Counted from the first letter of the stretch, positions 1-11,767 are shown. The stretch: DNA of 64,000 bases from Auriscalpium vulgare (GCA_019915015.1 JAHBBC010000001.1:3162001-3226000); one strand, 5' to 3'. Program-made: numbers and translations. Notes: generated by a model not told the origin, from the letters alone.

Positions 1-2707
1 CTCGCTGCCATTCTCGGTGACACAGAGCTCCTTGCCATCCTCACCGCACTGGTACCTTTCCTCTCCTCTGCTCTCACCTCCAAAGGCTAATCTCGTCACA
101 GATCAACGACGCACCCGGTTCAAAGCACTGCACCTACCCTCCGCACTCTACCCCTGCCTGTCAAAAGGGCGATCCCTGCGGCTTCCATTGCGATCCGCCC
201 TACGTTCCCAAAGACGGCCAGTGCGTCTGCGCCCCTCCAAACAGTCTTTGCAATGGTGTATGCGGCAGTTATCCGCATGTAAGCATGCATATACGCTGCT
301 TTCTTCACTTGCCTGACTTGTGGACGTCCTTAGGGTTGTGGCTCTTCCACGCCTCATGCCAAGCGAGATGCGAAGGCTTTGGTCGGGCGATCTCGTGGCA
401 TCACAACTCAAACCGACGCCCAGGCAACGTGTGCGAACAATGAGACTGTTTGTGGCGTTACCCGAGGCTCGGCTGGCTTCGAATGCCTCAACACGAATAA
501 GGCGCTTGACAGCTGTGAGTTAACATTCTTGCGACAGCCATCCAGTCATATGCTTACTAGTTCATGCGTGCGTAGGCGGCGGCTGCATGTACCCCAGCCC
601 CTTCCTTCTCGAATCTCAGCAGGGCCCCAAGGGTACCGACTGCTCGAGGCTGCCCAACGTCCTCGATGTCGGTTGTTCTGCTGGTCGCTGCCTCGTCGAG
701 CGTTGCAAACCAGGTTTCAAGGTGTCCTTGTCCGGCGATGCGTGCGAATCCAGAGCTTCAACGCCTCTTGCGGTGCAACCCGACCTGCTTGATTTACATC
801 GCCGATCACTCGCAGATGCTGGCTTCAGCGCACTTGCCCACCCACCTCTCGATGACGGCAAGCATTCCGACAGCCTGTCGGCTACCGACACCGCGTTCAA
901 GGGACTTTTGCGTCCTGACGGGTCAGCTTTGGATGTGAACAGCGTCCTTGGGGATCTCGGGATAGGGTCTGGCCGCACGGAGGAACCGGTCGATGTCACT
1001 GCCGTCGTGACCGCTCTCGTCAACGCTCGCATCCTCACAAAGGGCGATGGAACGGGAGGAGCGCCCCTCGATGTCAAGGCGATCGTCAACCTGCTATCTG
1101 CTGGAGACGGAGAACAGCCCTCGAGCCTCTCAGCTCTACTAAAGGCTCTCGTCCGACTGCGTTTGCTCGGGCAAGGGGGTCGTCTCGACCTCGACGCTCT
1201 CCTACATTCACTGCTCGGGAGCGGAGCTAGCCTCGGAAATATCGTCAACAGCCTCGGCCTCAGTGAATTTATCGGCCCTGAAGGCCGCGTTCTCGACCTT
1301 CCTGCCTTGTTGAAATGCCTCAGTCTCGTGCCCGGTGGACACGTCAACGGAGGCGGTGCGGTGGACGTGGCGGCCCTTGTCAACGCGCTCGTGGGAAGCG
1401 ATCTCCTCGGGGCAGGCGACGGAGGGGCTCCGTTGAACGTCAATGCTATCGTAGCTTCCCTGCTTCATGGTCAAGGCGACAGTTCGCTTCTCGACATCAC
1501 GGCGCTCGTCAATGGACTCGTCAAGCTTGGGCCGCTCAACCAGCCACAAGACCCATCCCATCTTGCGGCACTGTTGAACGCCCTGCTAGGAAGTGGACTC
1601 AGTGTGGGTCCTGTCGTCAATGGGCTTGGAAACGGTGGTATGAAAGGAAGTGATGGCGTTATTCTCGACGTCGACGCAGTTCTGGAGGCTCTTGGAATCG
1701 CACTCACTCCTTCGCTCGTCCAACGCAGTCCTTCCACTACTCCCAGCCGCTCCAGCGCTCCCAGCCGCTCCAGCCGCCCCAGTGACGGAGATGTTGATCT
1801 GAATGCCATCGTGAAAGCGCTGGTAGGAGGTGACCTCTTGGACAAGCCCGTCGATGTTGGGACAGTCGTTACTTCACTTCTCAATGGCGTCCACGGCGAT
1901 CCCACGACGAATCCGGGTAACGGCACAGCCGTTGACCTCGGCGCTGTCCTCAAGGTGCTCGTGGGTGGAGGACTGCTCGGCGGGAAGGACTACGGGGCCA
2001 ATGACCTTGCTGCGCTTGTAGACGCCCTCCTCGGAGCAAACACGACAGAGCCACTCACTGTGGATGTCATCGCGACAGCCCTCGCTTCCCTGGGGCTCAA
2101 CGGGAAGGAAGGACAACTCCTCGACATCGATGCCATTGTCAAGATCCTGGGCATCGTGTTGAGCACACCCGCTCGCCCGAGCGCCCCCGCCAGTCCAAGC
2201 GCGCCTGCTCCAATTGCGCCTGCTCCAAGCGCGCCTGCCGGAAGACCGCCTAGCACGACAGGCGGGCTTTTGTCAGACGTCGTGGCCATCGTCAATGCGC
2301 TGTTAGACGGGGGCGTTATTGGCGGGCCTGAGTCGCTCAACGTTGGTCCCCTTGTCAAGTCCCTCGTCGACGGTCTCGGTGGCACTGGCCTTGATCTCGG
2401 CGCCCTTGTCAAGGCACTTGTGGATGTCGGTGTTCTTGACAAAGGGCAAAGTGCAGGAGGTCTGGTCGCTCTCGTGGAGTCCCTCCTGGGCGCAACTACG
2501 AGCGAGCCTCTGGATATCAATGCAGTCATCAACGCGCTTGTGAACGCCGGCTTGAAGGGGGACAATGGCTCACCTCTGGACGTCAACGCAATTGTCACAG
2601 CGGTTGTCAACAGTGGAGGATCAAATTTGCTTCATGCGAAAGTCCCTGTCAACGTCCTGGCTAACCTGCATCGGCGAAGCAGGTCAAGCAGGCGATGGAG
2701 CGCTTGA
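1..2707 (+). CDS. priA-like Cys-rich secreted protein with many LDVNAIVNAL-type repeats (5' partial)
   Basis: The gene runs in from the left edge, so its start and any signal peptide are missing. The visible part opens with a short repeat-like helix, then a Cys-rich block spread over three exons (about 112-290, 334-513 and 577-760). This block contains motifs such as CQKGDPCGFHC, CGGCMYPSPF and GCSAGRCLVERCKPGF. The spacing in the last segment resembles the C-terminal module of basidiomycete priA proteins, which are secreted and were first described as induced in mushroom primordia. From about 800 to 2650 the protein is made of roughly twenty degenerate modules of the form LD(V/L)NAIVNALV with Gly-rich spacers, interrupted by two Ser/Pro-rich linkers (about 1730-1780 and 2165-2250). 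It ends in a basic tail and TGA at 2705-2707. The function is unknown; a cell-wall or extracellular structural role is an inference. The priA relationship is fairly sure for the Cys block only. Confidence 0.75.
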
Positions 2708-2966
2708 CCCACCCACCTCCGAGCTCCTGCGTCGGCATCCCTCGCGCTCATGACCCTCCGCTTTACTCGTTCTTTCTTTCGTTCTTACGCATCGTATACG
2801 GTTGTTCGGTTGTGGTTGTTCGGTTCATGTGTCGTGTTTTCGGACTGTACGCTTATGTTGGTATATAATTCTCTTTGTGTCTTGGACGATTGCCGTGTAT
2901 ACACGCTGTCACTGTCAGTAGGTCGAGTACCTCCACGCTCTTTACAAAATTGTACAGTCTGTCCCC

Positions 2967-4905
2967 TCACGACTGCCCCCTAACCCTGCACTCGAGGACC
3001 GACGCCAGGCCGCGCAGCTTGTGAACCCGCAGGATCTCCAAGTTGGATGTCGCGAGCAGACTGTCCCACTCTCGCTGGGTGGCGCTCATCAGTGTGATGG
3101 CAAGAAACACGGACGCATCCTCCCCACCATTGTCCGTTCCTGTGCATTGTACATGCCCAACATATGAACGTTCAGGCTGAGCTCTATTTTGGCGCTCTCG
3201 CCGAAGTTTGCCGGGATGTAGTCGGGCGGCGTGATTGCCCGGTACGTCGGGTTGTCTATCAGGTCGTCGAGGCCAACGCGAACTTCCTCCGCGTTGGACG
3301 GGGAAAGGCGCAGCGATGGTACCGTGCCGGGCGTGCATATCACTTCAAGGATCATGATGCGGGTCTAGCACGATCTTAATGGGCCTTGGCGACCTCCAAA
3401 CGTGCATCACTAGGACTCACGCAAGGCGCGGCGACAGACGTCAAGCTGCTGAGGATCGACACCTGCAGGCCGCAATCGGTAAATATACCTCTGGCTCCGC
3501 CGAGGAGCAAGCGGTATATAAGTACGCACGCAGACATCATTCGGCCAATCATGCCTGCCGTGAGCTTCCAGTGAGCACTTGATCAAGGCTCATTTGTGGA
3601 GACAACGTACAATACATGTCGCAGGAGATACACGTGTTTCTCCCCGTGCCGCGGCTGCGGGCTGAAGAAGTCGTGCGCTTCCCCGCTGAGACGTCCAGCC
3701 TCCACCGCATCGGGTGCGCGGCTTTGCAGGTTCGCGAGCATGCTTGGAATGATTTCCGGCAGGTCCTGCACGATGAACTGGCTTTGCGGGAGTCTGGGAC
3801 GGGGATCGTCAGTAAGGCACAATGTGCCAGTCGGTCGAGATTCGCACATTTGGGAAAGCGACATCGACAGATTGCCCTGACCCCCGCCGACATCGACGAA
3901 GGTCCACCCGTCGTACTCGTGCCAAGGGAAGTCGTGGACATACGATGACTGGTTTGCGTCACTAAACGCCTGCGGACTTCAGTACCTCGGACGCAGGCGC
4001 TGCTAGATCGGAGCGCACCTTGATCGCCTCCTGCCAGGGCGCCTGCATGTCCGGGCGCTGTTTCAGCCACGCGAACGCAGTGAGGGAGGTGTCGTGTGCG
4101 ATCTGGAACGCGGCCTGGTCTGAGCGCCGGGAGCGCTTCCACTCGGGGTGCATCATAACTTGCACCAGCGCCTGCGCGACTTTCGACTTGCCGGGATTCC
4201 TGCAGCGCGACGCCACCATCGTCAGCGCATCTTAGGGACGGAGTTGGCGGCGTCCGGGAGAGGGCTTACATGACCCACTTCCACCCGCTGCTCCCGCGGC
4301 GCAGCTCGAGCGCCGCGCGCGTGACGGCGAAGACGCCCTCGGAGGGCTCGTGCAGCCAGCCCTGCACGGCGCTGTACCGCAGGATCACGGCGAGCTTCGC
4401 GGGGTCGAGGTCGCGCTCCTTCTGGAGGGTCTGCACGTCCACGCCATCTTGGGACGCACTCGCGAGCTGGTCCAGCACGCCAGTCTGCACGAGGATCTCC
4501 ATGGTGGATGTGTCGTACACCGCGAAGGAATCTTGCACAACCTTTTCGAACGGCGGCTGGAGGAGGTGCTTGAGCTGGCCCTGATAGGGGACAGTGAGAA
4601 GATGGAGTATGTGAACAGGGATGGCGGCAAACAAGGGTGGCTGGAGGTCGATTGGCAATGGTCAGCTGCAATATGGCGATCGCAGGTACATTGCAGTCAC
4701 CTAGTGCAAGTCTACGCGCCTCGTACAGGCGGGGAGGGCACAGATAATCCGCGCGGTCGAGAGGGTGCGGCTCCGTAGCATATGTTTTTAGCTCCGGAAG
4801 ACTGTGAGCGCGCAGCTCCTGGCGCACAGCGTCGAGAGCGTCGTTCATTGTCGCCTGCAGCGAGTCTAGCTCAGGGAGCGAGGTCATGATCGCTGTCGAT
4901 GGCAA
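2967..4905 (-). CDS. Plant/fungal-type SAM-dependent O-methyltransferase
   Basis: This is a multi-exon gene transferring a methyl group from S-adenosylmethionine, probably to a small phenolic or secondary-metabolite hydroxyl. The N-terminal part (4905-4270) contains the dimerisation/winged-helix region, with the stretch FAVYDTSTMEILVQTGVLDQL. The SAM-binding motif FVDVGGGQGNLS lies at about 3890. Downstream come FIVQDLPE and AHDFFSPQP. Joining the exons across an intron (about 3556-3610) restores RHVLHDWPND, the signature carrying the catalytic His of this family. The protein ends in ...RVRGQS at 2967. ATGs at 4905 and 4887 are both possible starts in the same frame; the upstream one is used. 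The substrate cannot be read from sequence. The next gene upstream on the same strand is a GMC oxidoreductase, a combination that suits aromatic metabolism, but the two are separated by 0.54 kb and co-regulation is only a guess. Confidence 0.85.
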
Positions 4906-5442
4906 GGATGGTGGGACACGTCATCACGGTGGGAATAGCCTGGACGGGCGTCTCGGTCAAGTCAGAAGACAGAGTTGTAACTCGCACATATTCCTCGAGC
5001 GTCTGCACCAACCATATGACAGGGGGCGATATGAGATGAAATCAGCTAGAGAGTCGTTTCCTTGGCAGTGTCCATAGAAGCGGACAAGCAGAACATACTA
5101 GTTCCAGACATGCGTGACCTCCAGCCATTCCTGACATGCAGGTCCGCAAAACATGTCGATGGTGTGATTCGTATGCGTGACGGTACCTGGGCCAGAACAA
5201 AAACTGTCGTTGCAAACTCCCGAGCCTGTCACCTGTGGGGCAGTGTGTGCGTCGGCGGTCATACGCTGTGCCAGACCGAGCTCGCCGACAGTGCACATCA
5301 GCGCATTATAGTTGCCGGGGACACGGGGACGGTCCGTTGCAAGTTGTTACGCCAGGGACCGCATGCCATCGTGTGAATCCGTTGACCACAAATTATCATT
5401 TCCAATGTCCATCCAGTAAAACGTGCGCTAAGGGATAAAATG
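4906..5442. other. Intergenic, O-methyltransferase promoter side
   Basis: About 540 bases between the O-methyltransferase start and the GMC oxidoreductase stop, both on the minus strand. Short open frames occur on both strands, but none has recognisable motifs or plausible splice structure. It should contain the O-methyltransferase promoter and the GMC 3' end. Confidence 0.5.
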
Positions 5443-7847
5443 TCAATGCAAGAAAACGTAGGTCATAAGGGTAGCCAGCAACGAGCCGATCAGCATGGTG
5501 TCTGACCCAGAACTAACTCCTGTCGCTGCGTTCGGTTTGGATGTGCTTGAGCTGGGATCCTGGGTGGAATTCGAAGCATAATCGGCCTTGATCAAATCTG
5601 CGGCACGTTCTGCGAGTACGTAGACCGCAGTCTGAGGGTGTGATGCGGTTACGAAGGGCTGCGCATCGCGTTTGTCAATATGGGATCCATCAATTCTGAT
5701 CGCACCATTTGACTCACGAAGGCACTAGCATCAACCACGCGGAGACCGACTGTCCCTTTGACGGTGAGATCGGGATTGAGAACACCTTGAGAGGAGTTCC
5801 GAGCCGTCATGCTGGCAGAGCACGTTGGATGCCACACTGTCGTCGTGAAGTTGCGCGCGTACGCCTCAATCTGGTCATCTGTGACAGCGTCTGCGAACGC
5901 GCCGAATGGCTCCAGAATGAAGCCGTCGAAGGACTTGGCTCCCAAGAACTGCTTGCCTGCCTTGATGGCTTCGCGCATAGTGAATATGTCAAAGTCGGAG
6001 CTGAGTAGGCCGGGGTCGATTAGCGGTGCGTCGAACGGACTGGTTGTGTTCAGCTTGATGGTTCCGCCTGGAAAAAAGAAGTCAACCTCGCGCACGCGTC
6101 CCAAACAGAAAAAACGACACCTACGCGACGAAGGGGAGACCACATTTGTGAACAGACTGAAGAATTGACCCGACGAGGGAGACGGAACGGCGAAGGACAC
6201 GAACCCATCCTGACAGGAAGTATGTTAATACCGAGCGAAAAGATCGCGCGGTTGACTCACGGTGAAGATAAGTTCGTAGTGACCAGACGTGGGGCCCGCA
6301 GAGGGATCCGTGGTGTTATCGAAGATCGAGGCATTGCTTGGCAGGCGCAGCCAGCCCAGCTGATTCGCGGGACCCAACACAAATTCTCCAGTGCGCGAGG
6401 ACTGCCATTGGGAAAGAAGGTCTCCTGCAAATGTGGCGTTCTGGGCGACCGCGTCGAAGGTGCTCTGAGCCGTCGTGTTGACCGTGAACGGGCTGGAAAG
6501 GAGCGCGTGGTCTTGGAAGTTTGTGCCGACATTGGGGTTATCGACAATCGTATTGATACCCAGGGGCTGCAGGTCTTTAGAGGATCCAATTCCGGACAGC
6601 AGGAGGATCTGTGGGGTTTGCACAGCACCAGCAGAGAGGATCACCTCCTTGGTCGCATTAAGGCTGTAAAAAGGTCCTGAAAGCAGCATCAGCTTCATCC
6701 ACATAGTGACCGCCATGTGCGTACCACTGGAAGATGGGGCAAATTGCACACCGCGGAAGATTGGCACGCCGGATTCATTCCCTGTCTGAATCACCTTTGT
6801 AACTCGGGTGTTGATGAGAACGTCGAAATTCGAGCGGGCCAAAGCGGGCTTGATATACGCTGTATATGAACTCGCTCGTTCGCCGTTGTCGATCGTGTAC
6901 TGCACCCAGCCTGATGATGAGAGAGGTCAACCCATGGATTCCGTCGACACCCCAATACACTGACCAATGCCGATTGTGTTTCCGCTATTCATGTCCTCGT
7001 TGAATGGGAACTGGGCGGGTAGGTCTGAGGTGGCGCCGATGACCTTGGAGTCCGTCACCAGAGGGAATCCGGGAAGGGACACAGAGAGTGGTCCTGAATC
7101 ACCATGAAGAGAGGTGACAAGTTCTCCAGTTGTGTTGTGGTTGTCCGCAGGCGTTACGAGTTTTTCCATCTGGATAGACACCAATGAAAGTGCGTTCAGC
7201 AGCCGACGGTGGTGCGAACCTTTTTGAAGTACGGTTGCAACGCCTGCCACGACCACCCGCTGTCACCAGTTACGTTTGCCCATCGATCGAAATCGTCCTG
7301 CGATCCTCGAGTGTATACCATGAAATCTGAGGCGCGTTTGGTTAGCCGCGCCGATCAGGATCCCCGACAGCAAGATTACTACTACTCACGGATGGACGTT
7401 GAACCTCCAAGGGCAAAGCCACGAGAGTATAATATGGATCGGCCATCGAGCCCCGTCTGAGGAGTGGTCGTGAAGTTCCAATCGAAAGGCGTGCCGATGA
7501 GGGAGGGTCCGAGGAAGGGCACCTCCGTCGGAATCACACCATCGACGCTATTGACAGCTCAGAGCATGCTCAACTTCCGCGGAAGGACATACGCACTTAA
7601 TCCCAGCTTCTATTACGAGCACATTCACTCCAGAGACCTCTGAAAGCCGGCTGGCTACTGCTCCTCCTCCTGCACCAGCTGGAAGACGCGTCTGATCAGC
7701 GTCCACAATCGTCGAATCCGAGAATCATAACGCACATCCCACGACAATGAAGTCATAATTCTTTTGAGGAAGGTCAGACGGATGCGTATATAGGGCTCCG
7801 ATGGCGCAACCCGCGAAGAGAGGCAGAGAGAGAAAAGAGAGCCACAT
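5443..7847 (-). CDS. GMC oxidoreductase, aryl-alcohol-oxidase-like, with possible GPI-type C-terminus
   Basis: This is an FAD-dependent oxidase/dehydrogenase of the glucose-methanol-choline family, close in layout to aryl-alcohol oxidases. The ATG at 7847 opens a typical signal peptide (MWLSFLSLPLFAGCAIGAL). The FAD Rossmann motif DFIVVGSGAGGGAVASRL is rebuilt by removing an intron at about 7670-7726, and is followed by VNVLVIEAG. Other family signatures are VILSAGAVQTPQILLLSGIG and NPNVGTNFQDH (about 6530-6620). The two active-site His lie in TTVWHPTCSASM (about 5820) and, after another intron, ASHPQTAVYVLAERAAD (about 5590-5640). After the catalytic domain the protein continues with a Ser/Thr-rich stretch and a hydrophobic end (MLIGSLLATLMTYVFLH) before TGA at 5443-5445. 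Such a tail would fit a GPI anchor signal and is unusual for secreted GMC enzymes. The product is likely extracellular, oxidising alcohols with H2O2 production. The exact substrate is unknown. Confidence 0.88.
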
Positions 7848-8838
7848 TCCGTCAAGGAAGGTAGAGTGATCTCCTCTACGTTTTGATCAGTCTTATAACA
7901 TCGAGTGCGGGACCTGCCGATGGGACGCACGAGGGTATACATCTTCTCTGGCAGGGCGTTGCCCTTGTTTGACAAGTCGCTAGCGCTAGCAGCCCGTTCT
8001 CTGAAGCAGGTGAGATCGCGTGGCAGTACTGCGGTGAAACGCGTCAACGTCGCTTTGTGGCCGCTGTGATGGATGTGATGGGAGCAGCAACCGTGCGAAT
8101 GGCACGACCAAGGCCGCCGACCCGGATCAGTGATAGGTGCGACGAAGTAACAGGGTTTCGCCTGGGTTTGGTGGTTTAAGACCTTGAGCTGTACAGGGTA
8201 TATCACGATCCCTGTAGCATCGGGAATCTAAGACACCAACGCAAGAACGCTGACAAGAGGTCATTCCGAGAGCAAGCTTGAGGTCGCTGGTTGCAGAAGA
8301 CGGCAGGATAGCAGCGCAGAGTAGTGGAGCGGAATAGGTTCAGATCTATGAAGTAAGGGTCAAGGCCAGATGATAGTGCCAATCATTTTGGTGAGTGGGT
8401 GACTGCCCGCTCCTGCCCGTCAGAGTGTGTGCGCACCTTTTTGATATCACCCAATCCGTTTCATCATATTTCCGATGAAAACGATAAACATATAGACGCT
8501 TTGACGTGTCGAGTATACTCACGAGGGCGGCCGGCGATAACGGACGATAGAAATCCAACAGCAGCCAGCCATGCAGGCATGTAAGCTAGTAGCTACTATT
8601 AGGTGCGTGGTGCTTCGCTCGCCAACGGTCATAGGCAACAGCTATGTATAGTCTTGGATGCGTGCATTTGTACCTGTTTGCGCCTCTCCAGCCACCGTCG
8701 AGAACTTGAACAACTCGGCTCGTTGTCCTACAGTCCTGGCCAGCTCGATCCTGCATCGGAGCAAGGTTACGGCCCCTGGGGCGCGTTTCGAGGATAGGAC
8801 AGGCGCATATATATGTGTACTATCAACAGCAGAACAGC
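7848..8838. other. Intergenic region upstream of the GMC gene, holding repeat copy A
   Basis: Almost 1 kb between the GMC oxidoreductase start and the 3' end of the SAMHD1-like gene, both on the minus strand. It holds the first copy of a dispersed repeat (about 8385-8533). Otherwise only short, motif-free open frames are seen. It should contain the GMC promoter. Confidence 0.5.
8385..8533 (+). repeat. Dispersed repeat, copy A (direct partner at 11500-11677)
   Basis: The sequence from about TTTTGGTG to ACGAGGGCGGCCGG is closely matched by 11500-11677 in the same orientation. Shared blocks include GGTGACTGCCCGCTCC, GCGCACCTTTTTGATA, TTTCCGATGAAAACGATAAA and TAGACGCTTTGAC. Copy A lacks two insertions found in copy B. 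No obvious terminal inverted repeats or target-site duplications were found by eye. The two copies lie on either side of the SAMHD1-like gene. Confidence 0.8.
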
Positions 8839-11401
8839 TTATTCATTCCTCTGCTTCTTGGGAGCCTGAGGGCTCTTCGATCCGGCTCTCTTCCCATTTT
8901 CCTTTCCTTTGATCTCATCTCGTCCTCTTTTCTTACCACTACCACCCTCGGCATTGGAAAGTCCAGTCCACGTGGATGGAAAAGTTCCGGCCTGGAATAG
9001 TCGTTGGAGATCTGAGGCATCCACTGGGGACGATGGCACGGCCGTCCGCGACGGCGAGAACAACAGAGGAGGATCGGAGGCCTCTGCCGCCGCCGCCGCC
9101 GGCAGAGCGTTTCCCTTGAAGGTCGCATCCGGGGACTTGCCGGGGCGCGTGGGCGACTTCTGGCAACCAAATTGCGCAGGGACGCGAGTGAAGCTATTGT
9201 GTTCAAGAGCTGCGATGCCACTGTCGCCAGCCGTGCTTTTGAAGCTGGACACCTTGCTTAGCTGGCGCTTGACCGGGTGCCAGGTCGTTCGATGTGCTCT
9301 TCCGTCGCAGCGGGCGAATTTTGCTCAGTGCGGGGGCCTCAGACTCAGCCTTTTTGTTCTCTTCGAACCAACGTTCAAGGATGGATCGATACCCAGCTTG
9401 CACTATTCCGAAGAACCTGTACCGACAGATTGATTAGAGAGCAAACAGGGCAGCTGTTGAGACGCTCACCGCATCTCCTTCGTGTAAACTCTGAGCAAGA
9501 TTTCTCCAAAGATCCTTGGCATCAGCGTCGACAAGTCTCCCTTCTGGGCGTTGGCGCATACTGCATGCGAGATTGAGAGACATAACAAATTCAAGTGATA
9601 CAGAACGAACCATTCGGGCGGGTCTTTGAGTAGAACTTAATGGAGTCCAGCGGGTTTTGTGCCTTCATACCGTAATGCATTTTTGACAAAGGAACGATGA
9701 CATGGTCCGCAGTGAGTTCTGCGACGTCTTCGGGAGATATTTTATCGTCGTGGGGTGCCTCGATCATGCGGGGGGGAGACGTCCGGACGTCGGGGAACAA
9801 GCGCTTCGCCTCTGCGACTATCGCCTCCGCCGTTATGTTCACCTTCAGCGATGGTTCGTCTTCCCAGTCAAACACTTTGTAGTCGACGCATCGGTAGAGG
9901 TCGCGGTTTCGGACCCTTTCGAATATTCTGCGAGCCTCCTCGAGCTCCTGACAGGTGATTGTCAGCGAACTACAAAACAGGAAAAATGAATACTTACCGG
10001 ATTTTCAGTACGCTCAATGAAAGGCATGATGTCGTCTGTGAGGTGAAGGTACATCTTGGGGTCCTCAGTCTGCTCGGCAATCTTCATGTAAGGTTCTGCT
10101 GCCATGATGGCATCGACGAGCATGTACTCGATTGCTCTCACTGATAGCATCGTGTCAGACTTGCCAAAGAGCATGGAATTGACGACAGACCAGTCTTGTG
10201 ATTGTATATGCGCTTGTGCAAGCTGAAGCGTTGGTAACAGACCTCGTATATCTGGTTCGCATCCTTGATGTCATAACATATCTGGTTTTCAATTACTCTC
10301 GCCGAGCTGATGAGACTGGAGCAGGGTCAACATCATGCGCGCTTTGGTAGAGCAAAGCTGTAGTACCGAGTGAGAGACAGATTCTGCTGCTCGCCTATGG
10401 CACGTCCGTCACGCGCAATGTAATCAAATCTGAGAAAACGTCAGTTGTTGAGACGACGGCACAAAATAAGCCTTCACTTGTCAACGTCGATGCCATTGCG
10501 CTTGTTGGCGACAATCTCGAACAGGAATGGCTTCTCGGCAGGGGTCCTGTGGACGTATATGTCCAGTCATGAACCTACAGCGCTGCACAATGAGAACGTA
10601 CCGGCAACGGGTCTCATCACCAGCGATGAGGGCCTTGATGAAGAGGACATCGACGGCAGGGAAATCCAGCTTGTACTCCCTTATCATGTCATCGAACATC
10701 ATCTCGGACGCATGCTCATGGTGCCATTCCTTGCCTTTCCTGCACATGAGCATACATCTCGGTCAGTCAGCTTCATACAAGAATTTAACACCTACAAAGC
10801 GCGCGGAATAAACGTACTGTCCCAAACATGGCTCCATGGGCCATGTCCAAGGTCGTGACACAGTCCCGCAAGCTCAACGCAACGAAGATCCCTGTCGGTG
10901 ATCCCAAGCTCAGGCTGGGCCTGCTGAAGATGCAGAGCCATCTGGCGCGCCAGATGGGCAACACCTATGAGCACTTCTCAACATCACGATCTTGGCTTGA
11001 ATAAGGGAAACTACCCAAGCTATGCTCGAATCTATTATGAGACGCCCCGGACCATACATAATATGATGTGCCCAGCTGTTTAATGCTGCGCAGGCGCTGG
11101 AAGTGTTTCCTAGAAGAGCATGCTATGAGTAATTGCAGTACTCCCGGAGAGACCACGCACGTATCAACCACACCCCAGACATGGTGGCCGAACGGGACTA
11201 GTAGGCGAAGAGCGTAAATGAGAAGGCGACGGCGACGCAAGCCTGAGAATCCTTACCATAGTCATGAATGGGGTCCCAAATCCAGCGCATACCGCCGTGG
11301 CTACGGGCAGGATGGTCGGTTTGAGACATCGACGAGGGCCGACGGGATCCTATGGTTGGAAGCCTGCAGGAGCCCGCTTCCCTGCGTCGTTTTGTTGTCA
11401 A
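8839..11401 (-). CDS. SAMHD1-type HD-domain dNTP triphosphohydrolase
   Basis: The product is predicted to cleave dNTPs to deoxynucleosides and triphosphate, controlling the dNTP pool. The N-terminus carries [10 protein letters not shown] (about 11255-11300), the conserved entry to the HD domain. Next come [17 protein letters not shown] and HNRFEHSLG (about 11030-11130). The metal-binding [12 protein letters not shown] follows at about 10830-10880, then the [12 protein letters not shown] region (about 10690-10730) and [16 protein letters not shown] (about 10390-10440), which supplies the remaining metal-binding Asp. The catalytic H...HD...D set therefore looks complete. There is no N-terminal SAM domain, unlike human SAMHD1. 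The C-terminal tail (9252-8839) is Ser/Pro/Ala-rich and ends in a basic stretch ([17 protein letters not shown]) that could be a nuclear localisation signal. The first ATG (11401) is used; an internal Met 24 codons later is equally possible. About ten introns are needed. The gene lies between two direct copies of a dispersed repeat. Confidence 0.88.
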
Positions 11402-11499
11402 CTATGTCTGAATAGCTGGTGTACTATGGGTGATTTGGGGCCCCTATCAGGTGAGCTACTATGACTGAGAGCCGGTCCGAGCAGGCCACCTACTACGAC

Positions 11500-11677
11500 T
11501 TTTTGGTGCGCGGGTGACTGCCCGCTCCCGCCCGCCAGAGTGTGCGCACCTTTTTGATACCACCCAGCCCGTCCCATCATGTACATGATGAGGAATTTCC
11601 GATGAAAACGATAAACGTAGACGCTTTGACATGTTGAGAATACTTCGAGAATACTACTTACGAGGGCCGGGCGGCCG
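11500..11677 (+). repeat. Dispersed repeat, copy B (direct partner at 8385-8533)
   Basis: This is the second copy of the repeat described at 8385. Relative to copy A it carries an extra GTACATGATGAGG-like segment in the middle and a short tandem duplication (GAGAATACT...GAGAATACT) near its right end. It sits in the 366-base space between the divergent SAMHD1-like and ECM14-like genes, so it may overlap either promoter. Confidence 0.8.
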
Positions 11678-11767
11678 AGCTGTTGGGAAGAAGCCCTAAC
11701 CCCAGGTGCTGTGTACGGAGTCCGCGATTAGGCCAGTCACCAGTGGACCTTCCTTTCCTCTGCCAAC

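Noticed and set aside
616..1443. 275-codon minus-strand frame opposite the priA-like gene
   Set aside because: Ser/Arg/Pro-rich shadow of the repeat-coding strand without any domain.
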